NCBI GenBank assembly: GCA_012514865.1
Contig: JAAYZO010000107.1
Span: forward strand, 1 to 5,446
Reading direction: 5' to 3'
Length of the DNA stretch: 5,446 nt
From: Lentisphaerota bacterium
GTDB taxonomy: Bacteria > Verrucomicrobiota > Lentisphaeria > Oligosphaerales > JAFGRS01
Positions 1 through 5,446 of this stretch are shown here, piece by piece (position 1 is the first letter of the stretch; every line of letters starts with the position of its first letter). The notes under the pieces were generated by a model, which ran no database searches, had not been told where the DNA came from, and saw nothing but the letters and a program-made list of their open reading frames with translations. The position numbers and the translations under genes were made by a program.

Positions 1-1
1 C

Positions 2-979
2 GCGCCGCTGAGCCGTACCGCGGCCGTCGAGCCGCCAGGGGAACCCGAGCCGTCCCCTGCCGCAGCGCCGCCGTCTGCCACCGCGGCGCCCGCCGCGCCG
101 GCGGCCGCGATGCCCGCCGCCACGCCCCCGGAGCCACTCCTGCCCGTGCCGGCGGTCGCCGCGCCGGCAGTCGCCCAGCCGGCGCCGCCGGCGCCGGCGG
201 ATCCGACGCGACAGGCCGCCGCCCTCGAGGCGGCGCGGCTCCTGGATACAGCGCGAGCCCAGGTCGAGGGCTATAACTACCTCGCCGCCCGCCAACTCGC
301 CCACCGCATCCTCACCCAGCCCGGCGTCGTCGAGTTCGACCCGACCTGGATGGCCGCCGCCGAGCTGATCAACCGCATCAACACCGTCTTCATGAGTTCG
401 GAGACCCCCAGCCCAGAACGGCAGGCCTACAGCATCAAGGCGGGCGACAGCCTCAGCCGCATCGCGCTGGGACTGGAGACCTCGGTCGGCGCCCTGCAGC
501 GCATCAACGGCCTCGACCCGACCAGCCCGATCATCTACCCGGGCGCGGTTCTCTACAGCCTGAAGGCGGCCTGGAGCATCCGCGTCGTCAAGAGCCGCTT
601 CGTGCTGCTGCTCATGAACGGCCCCGAGCTCTACCGCCTGTACCACATCGGCATCGGGCGGGCCAACAAGACGCCGGCGGGGAATTTCCTGATCACCAGC
701 AAGGTGATCCACCCGGCCTGGACACCACCCGGGAAGAGCTTCCCCTACGGCCACCCGGAGAACCCGCTGGGGACGCACTGGCTCGGCCTCAGCCCGACGG
801 GCGATACCGACCCGACCCTGCGCGGCTTCGGTATCCACGGCACCTGGGAGCCCGACAGCATCGGCAGCGCCACCAGCGAGGGCTGCGTCCGCATGCTCAA
901 CGAGCAGGTCGGCGAGTTGTTCGACTTCATCCCTGAACCTGGACGCGGCACCCCGGTCCAGGTGGTTATCGAGGACTGA
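2..979 (+). CDS. L,D-transpeptidase with LysM domain (5'-partial)
   Basis: Periplasmic peptidoglycan cross-linking enzyme (YkuD family), probably forming 3-3 links or attaching proteins to the wall. The frame is open from base 2 with no stop and no convincing start. The ATG at 110 has no ribosome-binding site and lies inside a continuous Pro/Ala-rich stretch (about 70 codons), so the true start, and probably a membrane anchor or signal, lies before the window. Counting from the codon at 110: Pro/Ala linker 1-32; helical, TPR-like segment about 33-95; LysM domain 107-151 (YSIKAGDSLSRIA, then INGL and YPGAVLY); YkuD domain about 155-287. The catalytic signature is H243-G-T, then S256-E-G-C259-V-R261, with C259 the nucleophile. 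The usual SHGC/SKGC is SEGC here. PENPLGTHWLGL (216-227) is typical of the family. accA follows after 5 bases, so co-transcription is likely. The family call is secure; the exact substrate is not. Confidence 0.93.
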   Translation, partial: APLSRTAAVEPPGEPEPSPAAAPPSATAAPAAPAAAMPAATPPEPLLPVPAVAAPAVAQPAPPAPADPTRQAAALEAARLLDTARAQVEGYNYLAARQLAHRILTQPGVVEFDPTWMAAAELINRINTVFMSSETPSPERQAYSIKAGDSLSRIALGLETSVGALQRINGLDPTSPIIYPGAVLYSLKAAWSIRVVKSRFVLLLMNGPELYRLYHIGIGRANKTPAGNFLITSKVIHPAWTPPGKSFPYGHPENPLGTHWLGLSPTGDTDPTLRGFGIHGTWEPDSIGSATSEGCVRMLNEQVGELFDFIPEPGRGTPVQVVIED

Positions 980-984
980 ACTGC

Positions 985-1941
985 ATGGCCGTACACCTTG
1001 ATTTTGAGAAGCCCATTGCCGAGTTAGAGCAGAAGGTCGCCGATCTGCGCGAATTCAGCCGCCGGCATGACGTCGACGTCAGCCATGGCATCGCCCTGCT
1101 GGAAGCCCGTCTGGATGAGACGCGTCGGCGCGTTTTCTCGAACCTGACGGCCTGGGAGCGCGTGCAGCTCGCGCGGCATCCGGAGCGTCCCTATCCGCAG
1201 GACTACGTCAAGCGGCTGGCGACGGACTTCCTCGAGTTCAATGGCGACCGTCGCTACGCCGACGACCGCGCCATCCTCGGCGGTTTCGGCAAGATCGACG
1301 GCCGGCCGATGCTCCTGCTGGGTACCCGCAAGGGCCGCAACCTCAAGGAGAATGTCGAGTTCAACTTCGGCTGCGCCCATCCCGAGGGCTACCGCAAGGC
1401 CCTCCGCCTCATGCAGCTCGCCGACAAGGCCGGCCTGCCGATCGTGATCTTCATCGACACCCCCGGCGCCTACCCCGGCATCGGCGCGGAGGAGCGCCAC
1501 ATCGGCGAAGCGATCGCGGTGAACCTGCGCGAGATGTTCCGTCTGCGCGTACCGATCATCGCCGTGGTCGTCGGCGAGGGCGGCAGCGGCGGCGCCCTCG
1601 GCATCGGCGTCGGCAACCGCGTCATGATCCTCGAGAATGCCTACTACTCGGTCATCACCCCCGAGGGCTGCGCCGCCATCCTCTGGCGCGAGAGCAACGC
1701 CGCGGCACGGGCCGCCGAGGCCCTCAAGCTGACCAGCGCCGACCTCAAGGCCATGGGCCTGGTCGACGAGGTCATCCCCGAGCCCATAGGCGGCGCCCAC
1801 CGCGACTGGTCGGCGACCTGCGAGGCCCTGCGCGCGGCGGTGCTGCGCAGCCTCGACGACCTGGCGGGGCTCTCGGAGCAGGAACTGCGCGATCAGCGCT
1901 ATGAGAAATTCCGGGCCATGGGCGTCATCGAGGGCCGCTAG
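985..1941 (+). CDS. accA: Acetyl-CoA carboxylase carboxyltransferase subunit alpha
   Basis: Alpha subunit of the cytoplasmic carboxyltransferase that, with AccD, moves the carboxyl group from carboxybiotin-BCCP to acetyl-CoA to make malonyl-CoA, the first committed step of fatty-acid synthesis. The 318 residues match the usual length (E. coli about 319) and align end to end from memory: LDFEKPIAELE near the N-terminus, QLARHPERPYPQDYV (61-75), GDRRYADDRAI (87-97), PEGYRKALRLMQ (133-144), FIDTPGAYPGIGAEER (156-171), the oxyanion/CoA-site glycine run GEGGSGGALGIGVG (197-210), SVITPEGCAAILW (222-234) and IPEPIGGAHR (264-273). The start is supported by GAGGA at 971-975, 9 bases upstream and inside the end of the preceding gene, so translation of the two is probably coupled. 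The stop TAG lies within the left terminal repeat of the structured element that follows. AccD and biotin carboxylase are not in the window. Confidence 0.98.
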   Translation: MAVHLDFEKPIAELEQKVADLREFSRRHDVDVSHGIALLEARLDETRRRVFSNLTAWERVQLARHPERPYPQDYVKRLATDFLEFNGDRRYADDRAILGGFGKIDGRPMLLLGTRKGRNLKENVEFNFGCAHPEGYRKALRLMQLADKAGLPIVIFIDTPGAYPGIGAEERHIGEAIAVNLREMFRLRVPIIAVVVGEGGSGGALGIGVGNRVMILENAYYSVITPEGCAAILWRESNAAARAAEALKLTSADLKAMGLVDEVIPEPIGGAHRDWSATCEALRAAVLRSLDDLAGLSEQELRDQRYEKFRAMGVIEGR

Positions 1942-2143
1942 CCTGGTTCATTCGCGAAGCGCGGATGCTTCGCTCACAATCCACGTGCGCCGCGCTGCTC
2001 CGCGGCGGACGTTTCGGCGCGCATCGCTCCGCGCTGCTTGCTCAAGGCCAGCCCTGAGCAAGAGGCCGCAAGTGCCTCGCGTCGAAGCCCGAAGGGAGGC
2101 CTGTTCACGAGCCGCCATACGGCGCGTGAATAGGTCAGGCTAG
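1938..2143. repeat. Hairpin-rich intergenic element with terminal inverted repeats (MITE-like or structured RNA)
   Basis: The whole gap between accA and the acetyltransferase gene is one structured unit. The ends are exact inverse copies: CTAGCCTG (1938-1945) and CAGGCTAG (2136-2143). Allowing G-U pairs, 1941-1956 can pair with 2125-2140 with a single mismatch. Between them lie consecutive hairpins: 1954-1973 (7-bp perfect stem, 6-base loop), 1983-2012 (7 bp plus 4 bp across one G-G mismatch), 2017-2034 (5 bp), 2037-2062 (8 bp, then a mismatch and 2 bp), 2062-2078 (5 bp) and 2100-2134 (10-bp outer stem including one G-U, a 3-base bulge, and a 4-bp inner stem with loop ATAC). No plausible protein is encoded. 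It could be a small non-autonomous mobile element, with CTAG or TA as target duplication, a dispersed palindromic repeat, or a structured RNA between two co-transcribed genes. The structure is seen directly; the identity is inferred. Confidence 0.55.
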
Positions 2144-2146
2144 GAG
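2142..2146 (+). promoter_or_regulatory. Ribosome-binding site deciding the GTG start at 2156
   Basis: AGGAG lies 9 bases before GTG 2156, supporting that unusual start for the acetyltransferase. Its first two bases are the last two of the structured element's right end, so folding of the element's final hairpin (2100-2134) or of its terminal repeat could affect access of the ribosome. That effect is inference. Confidence 0.7.
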
Positions 2147-2155
2147 TCCCGCTTC

Positions 2156-2683
2156 GTGAGTTCATGCCCAGCCCGCATACGGCCGGCCCAGGCGACGGAC
2201 GCCGCGGCGATCGTCGCCCTGCTGCAGCCCTACGTCCCCGCCGGCATCGTCCTGCCGCGCAGCGAGGACGAGGTCCGCGCCGCCAGCGGCGACTTCCTGG
2301 TGGCTGAAGCGGATGGCCGCGCGGTCGGCGCGGTGGCCCTGCGCGACTACGGCGGCTACCTGGTCGAGATCCGCTCCCTGGTGGTCCATCCCGACCAGGC
2401 CGGGAAGGGCCTCGGCAGCGCCCTGGTGACCGCGGCTGTCGACCTGGCCCGCGAACGCGGCGCGCGACGCGTCTTCGCGCTGACCCTGCGCCCGCAGCTC
2501 TTCGAACGCCTCGGCTTCCTGCTCGTCGAGCGCGACCTCTTCCCGCAGAAGGTGTGGAACGACTGCAGCACCTGCCCGAAACGCGAGCGCTGTGACGAGG
2601 TCGCGGTGGCCATGGACCTCGGGCCCTCGACCCGCTGGCGCCCGCGCCCGAGCGACAGCGAGCGCGACCCCGGACGCGGCTGA
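2156..2683 (+). CDS. GNAT N-acetyltransferase, short N-acetylglutamate synthase-like (ArgA type)
   Basis: Cytoplasmic acetyl-CoA-dependent acetyltransferase of 175 residues, closest in style to the short, single-domain N-acetylglutamate synthases (the Mycobacterium Rv2747 type and its relatives in Deltaproteobacteria), which make N-acetylglutamate for arginine synthesis. Landmarks: an ARIRPAQATDAAAI start strand and helix (6-19), the LPRS motif (33-36) typical of this group, GGYLVEIRSLVVHP (66-79) as the central GNAT strand, the acetyl-CoA pyrophosphate loop AGKGLGSAL (82-90), RVFALT (105-110), FERLGF (116-121), and a C-terminal CxxCx5C cluster (C137, C140, C146) followed by DEVAVAMDL. Alanine 82 stands where many GNATs have Arg or Gln. 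The GTG start is backed by AGGAG at 2142-2146 and puts the first strand where the family has it. The tail after about residue 155 is Arg/Pro-rich and probably disordered. argA is the likely name, but another amino-acid acceptor cannot be excluded. Confidence 0.88.
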   Translation: MSSCPARIRPAQATDAAAIVALLQPYVPAGIVLPRSEDEVRAASGDFLVAEADGRAVGAVALRDYGGYLVEIRSLVVHPDQAGKGLGSALVTAAVDLARERGARRVFALTLRPQLFERLGFLLVERDLFPQKVWNDCSTCPKRERCDEVAVAMDLGPSTRWRPRPSDSERDPGRG

Positions 2684-2686
2684 GCG

Positions 2687-2712
2687 CGGCGCGCCGGCCC
2701 GACGGCGCGTCG
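2687..2712. other. GC-rich hairpin between acetyltransferase and aminopeptidase genes
   Basis: CGGCGCGCCG (2687-2696) pairs with CGGCGCGTCG (2703-2712) as a 10-bp stem with one G-U pair and a 6-base loop. It starts 3 bases after the acetyltransferase stop and ends 3 bases before the AGGAGG ribosome-binding site of the next gene. No T-run follows on the plus strand, so it is a poor intrinsic terminator. An mRNA-processing, stability or attenuation role is possible. At this base composition a chance palindrome is also plausible. Confidence 0.4.
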
Positions 2713-2728
2713 AACAGGAGGAAGATCC

Positions 2729-3523
2729 ATGCGAGTCTACATCGGCACCGACATCGAGGGCGTCGCCGGAGTGGTGACGTTCTACGTCCAGACGACGCCC
2801 GGCAACCCCGGCTACGAGGGCGCCCGGCGGCTCCTGACCGGCGAAATCAACGCCGCGGTCGAGGCTCTGGTGGCGGCCGGCGTCGAGGACATCCTGGTCA
2901 ACGACGGCCATGGCCCCGGGGCCGTCTGCTACGAGGCCCTGCACCCGGCCGCGAAGCTCCTGCACGGCCGGCCTCTGGCCTTGCGGCGTGAGGTCAGCGC
3001 CGTCGTCGAGACCTACGACGTCTGCATGATGATCGGCCAGCACGCGATGGCGGGCAATCCGCGCGCCAACATGAACCACACCCAGAGCAGCGCGACCATC
3101 GACCGTTACACCCTGAACGGCCGCCCGATCGGCGAGATCGCGCAGTTCGCCCTGCATCAGGGCGCCCTCGGCCTGCCGCTGATCTTCCTCAGCGGCGATG
3201 AGGAGGCCTGCCGCGAGGCCGAGGAGCTCATCCCCGGCCTGACCACCGCCGCGGTCAAGCAGAGCCTGAGCCGCAACGCCGCCATATCGCTCTCCATCCA
3301 GGAGTCGCACCGGCGCATCCGCGAAGGCGTCCGGGCCGCCCTCGAGCGACAGCAGCGCGAACCCATCCCGCCGCTGACCTGGCCGGGGCCCTACGTCCTC
3401 GAGAAGCGCTTCTTCCACACCGACGCCGCCGATGCTGCCGAGGCCCGACCCGGCGCCGAACGCGTCGACGGCCAGACGGTGCGCTACCGCGCCACCGAGA
3501 TCCGCGATATCATCTACGCCTGA
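2729..3523 (+). CDS. M55 family D-aminopeptidase (DppA type)
   Basis: Zinc-dependent peptidase of 264 residues that, in the characterised Bacillus DppA, removes N-terminal D-amino acids from short peptides such as D-Ala-D-Ala. The metal and catalytic residues of the family can be placed: D8 and E10 in GTDIEGVAGV (the SxDxEG motif with Gly for Ser), H61 in LVNDGHG, H105 in MMIGQHAMAG, H117 in NMNHTQS (counterpart of the catalytic His) and E136 in NGRPIGEIAQFA. EAEELIPGLTTAAVKQSLSRNAA, starting at about residue 164, is highly characteristic. There is no signal peptide, so it is cytoplasmic; the family forms a decamer. The length is close to DppA (about 274). The start is set by a perfect AGGAGG at 2716-2721, 7 bases before the ATG. 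It follows the acetyltransferase by 45 bases and is probably co-transcribed. No peptide transporter genes lie beside it, unlike Bacillus dpp, so a role in recycling wall-derived D-peptides is inference. Confidence 0.95.
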   Translation: MRVYIGTDIEGVAGVVTFYVQTTPGNPGYEGARRLLTGEINAAVEALVAAGVEDILVNDGHGPGAVCYEALHPAAKLLHGRPLALRREVSAVVETYDVCMMIGQHAMAGNPRANMNHTQSSATIDRYTLNGRPIGEIAQFALHQGALGLPLIFLSGDEEACREAEELIPGLTTAAVKQSLSRNAAISLSIQESHRRIREGVRAALERQQREPIPPLTWPGPYVLEKRFFHTDAADAAEARPGAERVDGQTVRYRATEIRDIIYA

Positions 3524-3530
3524 CGGACCC

Positions 3531-3562
3531 TCCGTCACTGGCCATCACGGGCCGGTGACGGA
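3531..3562. terminator. Bidirectional terminator-like hairpin between convergent genes
   Basis: TCCGTCACTGGCC (3531-3543) pairs with GGCCGGTGACGGA (3550-3562) over 13 bp with one T-G pair and a 6-base loop, starting 8 bases after the aminopeptidase stop. Its position between two convergent genes fits transcription termination from either side. No T-run follows on either strand, so it is not a classic intrinsic terminator and may act with Rho or protect 3' ends. The left arm can also pair with TGACGGA (3521-3527, which contains the stop codon), giving an alternative 7-bp hairpin with a 3-base loop. The rest of the gap (3563-3624) shows only a 5-bp hairpin at 3603-3617. Confidence 0.6.
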
Positions 3563-3624
3563 ACTCCGGATGTGCGCGAGACTCACGGCTCCGCGCTCGG
3601 GGGTGGCGTACGGCCACGCGGCCC

Positions 3625-5265
3625 TCACGGCGCCGCCGGCGCGTCATCCCAGCGCAGGCGCGCTGAACCCAGGACGGTGCCCGTGGCGTAGGCCAGGTCG
3701 ACCAGGGCAATCTGGTACTCGGTCAGGGCCGCGATCTCGGCGCTCTGGGCGTCGGCGAGATCGGCCTGCGCCGCCAGGACGTCGTTGGAGGTATTCAGTC
3801 CCAGGGCGAACTGCCGGCGCTCGGTCTCGAGCAGGCGCTCGGCCAGGAGGGCGCTCTGGCGGTTGGCCAGGATGCGCTGCCAGGCGGTCTCGAGGCTGTC
3901 ACAGGCCGCCAGGACCTCCTGCTCGATCAGCGCCTCGCGGTCGGCCTTGCTCTGCAGACGCTGACGGCGGCTGAGGAGGGCCTGCCGCAGGCGGCTCTCG
4001 GCAGCGACGTTACCGATCGGCACCACCAGGCTGACGCCGACGCGATGCTGTCCGTAGCGCCGGCTGTCGAGGAGGTCCCAGGCCTCGCTGCGGCTCTCGC
4101 CCAGGCCCTGGAGGCCGTAGCTGTAGTCGAGCATGACCAGGGGCAGGAGGTCATTCCGCAGGGCCTCGATGGTGCTGTCGTCCTGGGCCAGCTGCAGCTC
4201 GATCTCGAGGAGTTCCATGCGCTGACGGCAGGTGCGCGCCACCATGGCCGGCCGGTCGAGGTCGTAGCGGACCGGGTCCGGCTCGCTGCTCGGGATGAGG
4301 ACCGTCTCCGAGTGCAGCGGCAGGTCGTCGCGGTGGATGACCCGCTTGAGTTCGCGCTGGCGTTCCCGGACGGCATTCTCGGCGGCGATGATGCCCTCGA
4401 GGCGGCTGGCCAGGGCCGACTCGGCGCGCATGACCTCGACCACGGAGCGCGCGCCGCTGTCGACGAGGCGTCGGGCTGTCTCGAGCTGGCGCTCGGCCAG
4501 CTCGTAGTCCTGGCGTCGGACCTCGAGGACGCGGCGGCTGGCATAGAGCCGCCAGTAGACGCGGTCGACGGCGGCGAGGACGCGTATGACCTCGAGGCGG
4601 GTCGAGGCCTGGACCGCCTGCTCGCCGAGGCGCGCCAGGCGGATGGCGTGCGTATTGACGCGCCGCCCGGCCTGGCGCAGGAGCGGCTGGCTGATCGAGA
4701 CGGTCGCGCTCGGCTCGTAGGTCGGGTCCATGGCACCGCCGGCGGGGTCGCGGCGGCTCTGGCGGTCGGCGAGGTCGAAGCGCAGCGTGCCGCCGGTGCG
4801 CAGGGGCAGCTCCACGCCGGTGAGGGCTTCCCAGGTCTCCTGACGCAGTGCCGTCTCCGGGCGCACCCCGGTAGCGCGGTGCTGTGCGGCGTAGGCGAGC
4901 GAGGTCTGGAAGGTCGCCTCGAAGCGCGCCTCCTCCTCGCTGATGCGGGCTGCGGCGATGGCCGGCTCGACGAGCACCGCCTGCAGGCCGAGGTTGTTGC
5001 TCAGGGCCGCGGCGCGGCACGCCTCGACCCCGAGCGTCAGCTCCGCGGGCGGCGGGGGCGGCGGCGCCGCCGCGGCGCTCGACGGCGCCGGGGCGGCCGG
5101 GAGGCTGGCGGGGTCCAGCGGCGCGATCTCGTGCAGGGCCTCGGCGGTGGTCGGCAGGGCGGTGAAGGTCTCGCCATACCAGGCGCAGCCGCCGAGGAAC
5201 ACAGCCAGCGCAGCCAGGCCGAATACGACGGCGGGGTCCGGCCTCATGGATCGGCGTCTACTCAT
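3625..5265 (-). CDS. TolC-family outer-membrane efflux lipoprotein
   Basis: Outer-membrane channel of a tripartite exporter, 546 residues. The N-terminus is a lipoprotein signal: MSRRR n-region, hydrophobic core about 12-24, lipobox LGGC with C27 as the lipidated residue. The +2 residue is Ala, not Asp, which fits outer-membrane sorting. A Pro/Ala linker follows (about 52-74, including a run of seven Pro). Two OEP repeats follow at about 78-315 and 335-535, with the typical SISQPLLRQAG (190-200) and SLVVPIGN (412-419) strand elements. Paired helical motifs, DSGARSVVEVMRAESAL (269-285) and ALGLNTSNDVLAAQADL (487-503), are the duplicated signature of TolC. The start at 5265 has GAGG 9 bases upstream. 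Met7 (5247) has no such site and would lose the basic n-region. The gene overlaps the upstream MacB-like permease by 8 bases, so it is probably the outer-membrane partner of that system. Substrate unknown. Confidence 0.93.
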   Translation of the reverse strand: MSRRRSMRPDPAVVFGLAALAVFLGGCAWYGETFTALPTTAEALHEIAPLDPASLPAAPAPSSAAAAPPPPPPAELTLGVEACRAAALSNNLGLQAVLVEPAIAAARISEEEARFEATFQTSLAYAAQHRATGVRPETALRQETWEALTGVELPLRTGGTLRFDLADRQSRRDPAGGAMDPTYEPSATVSISQPLLRQAGRRVNTHAIRLARLGEQAVQASTRLEVIRVLAAVDRVYWRLYASRRVLEVRRQDYELAERQLETARRLVDSGARSVVEVMRAESALASRLEGIIAAENAVRERQRELKRVIHRDDLPLHSETVLIPSSEPDPVRYDLDRPAMVARTCRQRMELLEIELQLAQDDSTIEALRNDLLPLVMLDYSYGLQGLGESRSEAWDLLDSRRYGQHRVGVSLVVPIGNVAAESRLRQALLSRRQRLQSKADREALIEQEVLAACDSLETAWQRILANRQSALLAERLLETERRQFALGLNTSNDVLAAQADLADAQSAEIAALTEYQIALVDLAYATGTVLGSARLRWDDAPAAP

Positions 5266-5446
5266 GACGGAGTGCCTCGATCGGGTCCAGATTCGCGGCC
5301 TTGATCGCCGGGAACATCCCGAAGCCGATGCCGACGGCCGCCGAGAAGCCCAGGGACATGCCGATAGCCCACAGCGGTATGCGCGTGTGGTCGAGCATCG
5401 GGTTGATGGCGCTGATGGCGTAGCTCAGCCCGTGGCCGCAGACGAC
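5258..5446 (-). CDS. MacB-like ABC transporter permease, C-terminal end (partial)
   Basis: Only the last 62 codons are in the window; the gene enters from base 5446 and stops at TAG 5260-5258. The peptide ends WAIGMSLGFSAAVGIGFGMF, then PAIKAANLDPIEALRHE. This is the hallmark C-terminus of the MacB/FtsX permease family: a last transmembrane helix with G-I-x-F-G, then P-A-x-K-A-A-x-L-D-P-I-E-A-L-R. An earlier helix end (GLSYAISAI) precedes it. In MacB proteins an ATPase domain is fused at the N-terminus; in LolC- or FtsX-like proteins it is separate, and the window cannot tell which applies. The stop overlaps the start of the TolC-type gene in ATGAGTAG, which indicates translational coupling. 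Together with an adaptor (MacA-like) probably upstream, this suggests export of a macrolide, peptide or lipid-like substrate. The precise substrate is unknown. Confidence 0.9.
   Translation of the reverse strand, partial: VVCGHGLSYAISAINPMLDHTRIPLWAIGMSLGFSAAVGIGFGMFPAIKAANLDPIEALRHE
5275..5278 (-). promoter_or_regulatory. Ribosome-binding site deciding the TolC-type gene start
   Basis: GAGG on the minus strand sits 9 bases before ATG 5265, inside the final codons of the upstream permease gene. It favours Met1 over the in-frame Met7 (5247), which has no comparable site. Confidence 0.55.

Noticed and set aside
1024..1800. 258-codon minus-strand frame opposite accA
   Set aside because: accA matches its family end to end; the antisense frame has only Ala/Gly/Asp-rich shadow sequence.
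1938..2143. CRISPR array or tRNA in the intergenic gap
   Set aside because: There are no regularly spaced direct repeats, and the stems do not form a cloverleaf with tRNA consensus bases; the hairpins differ in sequence and size.
1942..2155. Promoter for the acetyltransferase gene
   Set aside because: No convincing -35/-10 pair could be read in this GC-rich, hairpin-filled gap; a start of transcription here cannot be excluded but is not supported by the sequence.
1901..2165. Small frames (80 codons plus, 63 codons minus) across the accA-acetyltransferase gap
   Set aside because: Both are Arg/Ala/Ser-rich and run through the chain of hairpins; the base pattern is explained by palindromes, not coding. 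One also overlaps the accA end.
2162..3538. 458-codon open frame on the minus strand opposite the acetyltransferase and aminopeptidase genes
   Set aside because: It lies antisense to two genes with clear family motifs and good ribosome-binding sites. Its composition (Ala/Gly/Asp/Val-rich, no recognisable motif) is what GC-rich codon bias produces in the opposite frame.
3432..3974. 180-codon plus-strand frame spanning the convergent gap
   Set aside because: It overlaps the ends of two real genes in other frames and crosses the terminator-like hairpin; the translation is Arg/Pro/Gly low-complexity.
4045..5304. 419-codon open frame on the plus strand opposite the TolC-type gene
   Set aside because: It is a shadow of a well-supported outer-membrane efflux gene; the translation is low-complexity with no domain and no ribosome-binding context.

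Overview
The window is uniformly GC-rich and densely coding. It looks like ordinary chromosome of a Gram-negative, diderm bacterium: it carries an outer-membrane TolC-type channel with a lipoprotein signal, a MacB-type export permease and an L,D-transpeptidase. The LysM plus YkuD protein with a helical N-terminal segment, sitting directly before accA, and the short N-acetylglutamate-synthase-like acetyltransferase with a C-terminal Cys cluster recall PVC-group (Lentisphaerota/Kiritimatiellota/Planctomycetota), Omnitrophota or deltaproteobacterial genomes. That placement is a weak inference from protein style, not a search result.

Layout. On the plus strand, bases 2-979 hold the 3' part of an L,D-transpeptidase gene whose start lies before the window. 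Five bases later comes accA (985-1941), the alpha subunit of the acetyl-CoA carboxylase carboxyltransferase. The 214-base gap that follows is almost entirely filled by a roughly 200-base structured element: CTAGCCTG at the left end, its exact inverse CAGGCTAG at the right end, and a run of consecutive hairpins between. It abuts the accA stop codon on one side and the ribosome-binding site of the next gene on the other. Next are a GNAT acetyltransferase resembling short-form ArgA (2156-2683, GTG start) and, after a 45-base gap with a GC hairpin, an M55 D-aminopeptidase of the DppA type (2729-3523). A strong 13-bp hairpin (3531-3562) lies in the convergent gap.

On the minus strand, the C-terminal end of a MacB-like ABC permease (5446-5258) overlaps by 8 bases the start of a TolC-family lipoprotein (5265-3625). 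These two form a translationally coupled export operon, and a periplasmic adaptor and an ATPase domain are expected upstream, outside the window.

Function. The plus-strand genes are housekeeping in character: peptidoglycan cross-linking, the first committed step of fatty-acid synthesis, probable arginine biosynthesis, and hydrolysis of D-amino-acid peptides. The minus-strand pair belongs to a tripartite efflux or export system. I see no new multi-gene system. The most unusual object is the hairpin-rich element at 1938-2143.
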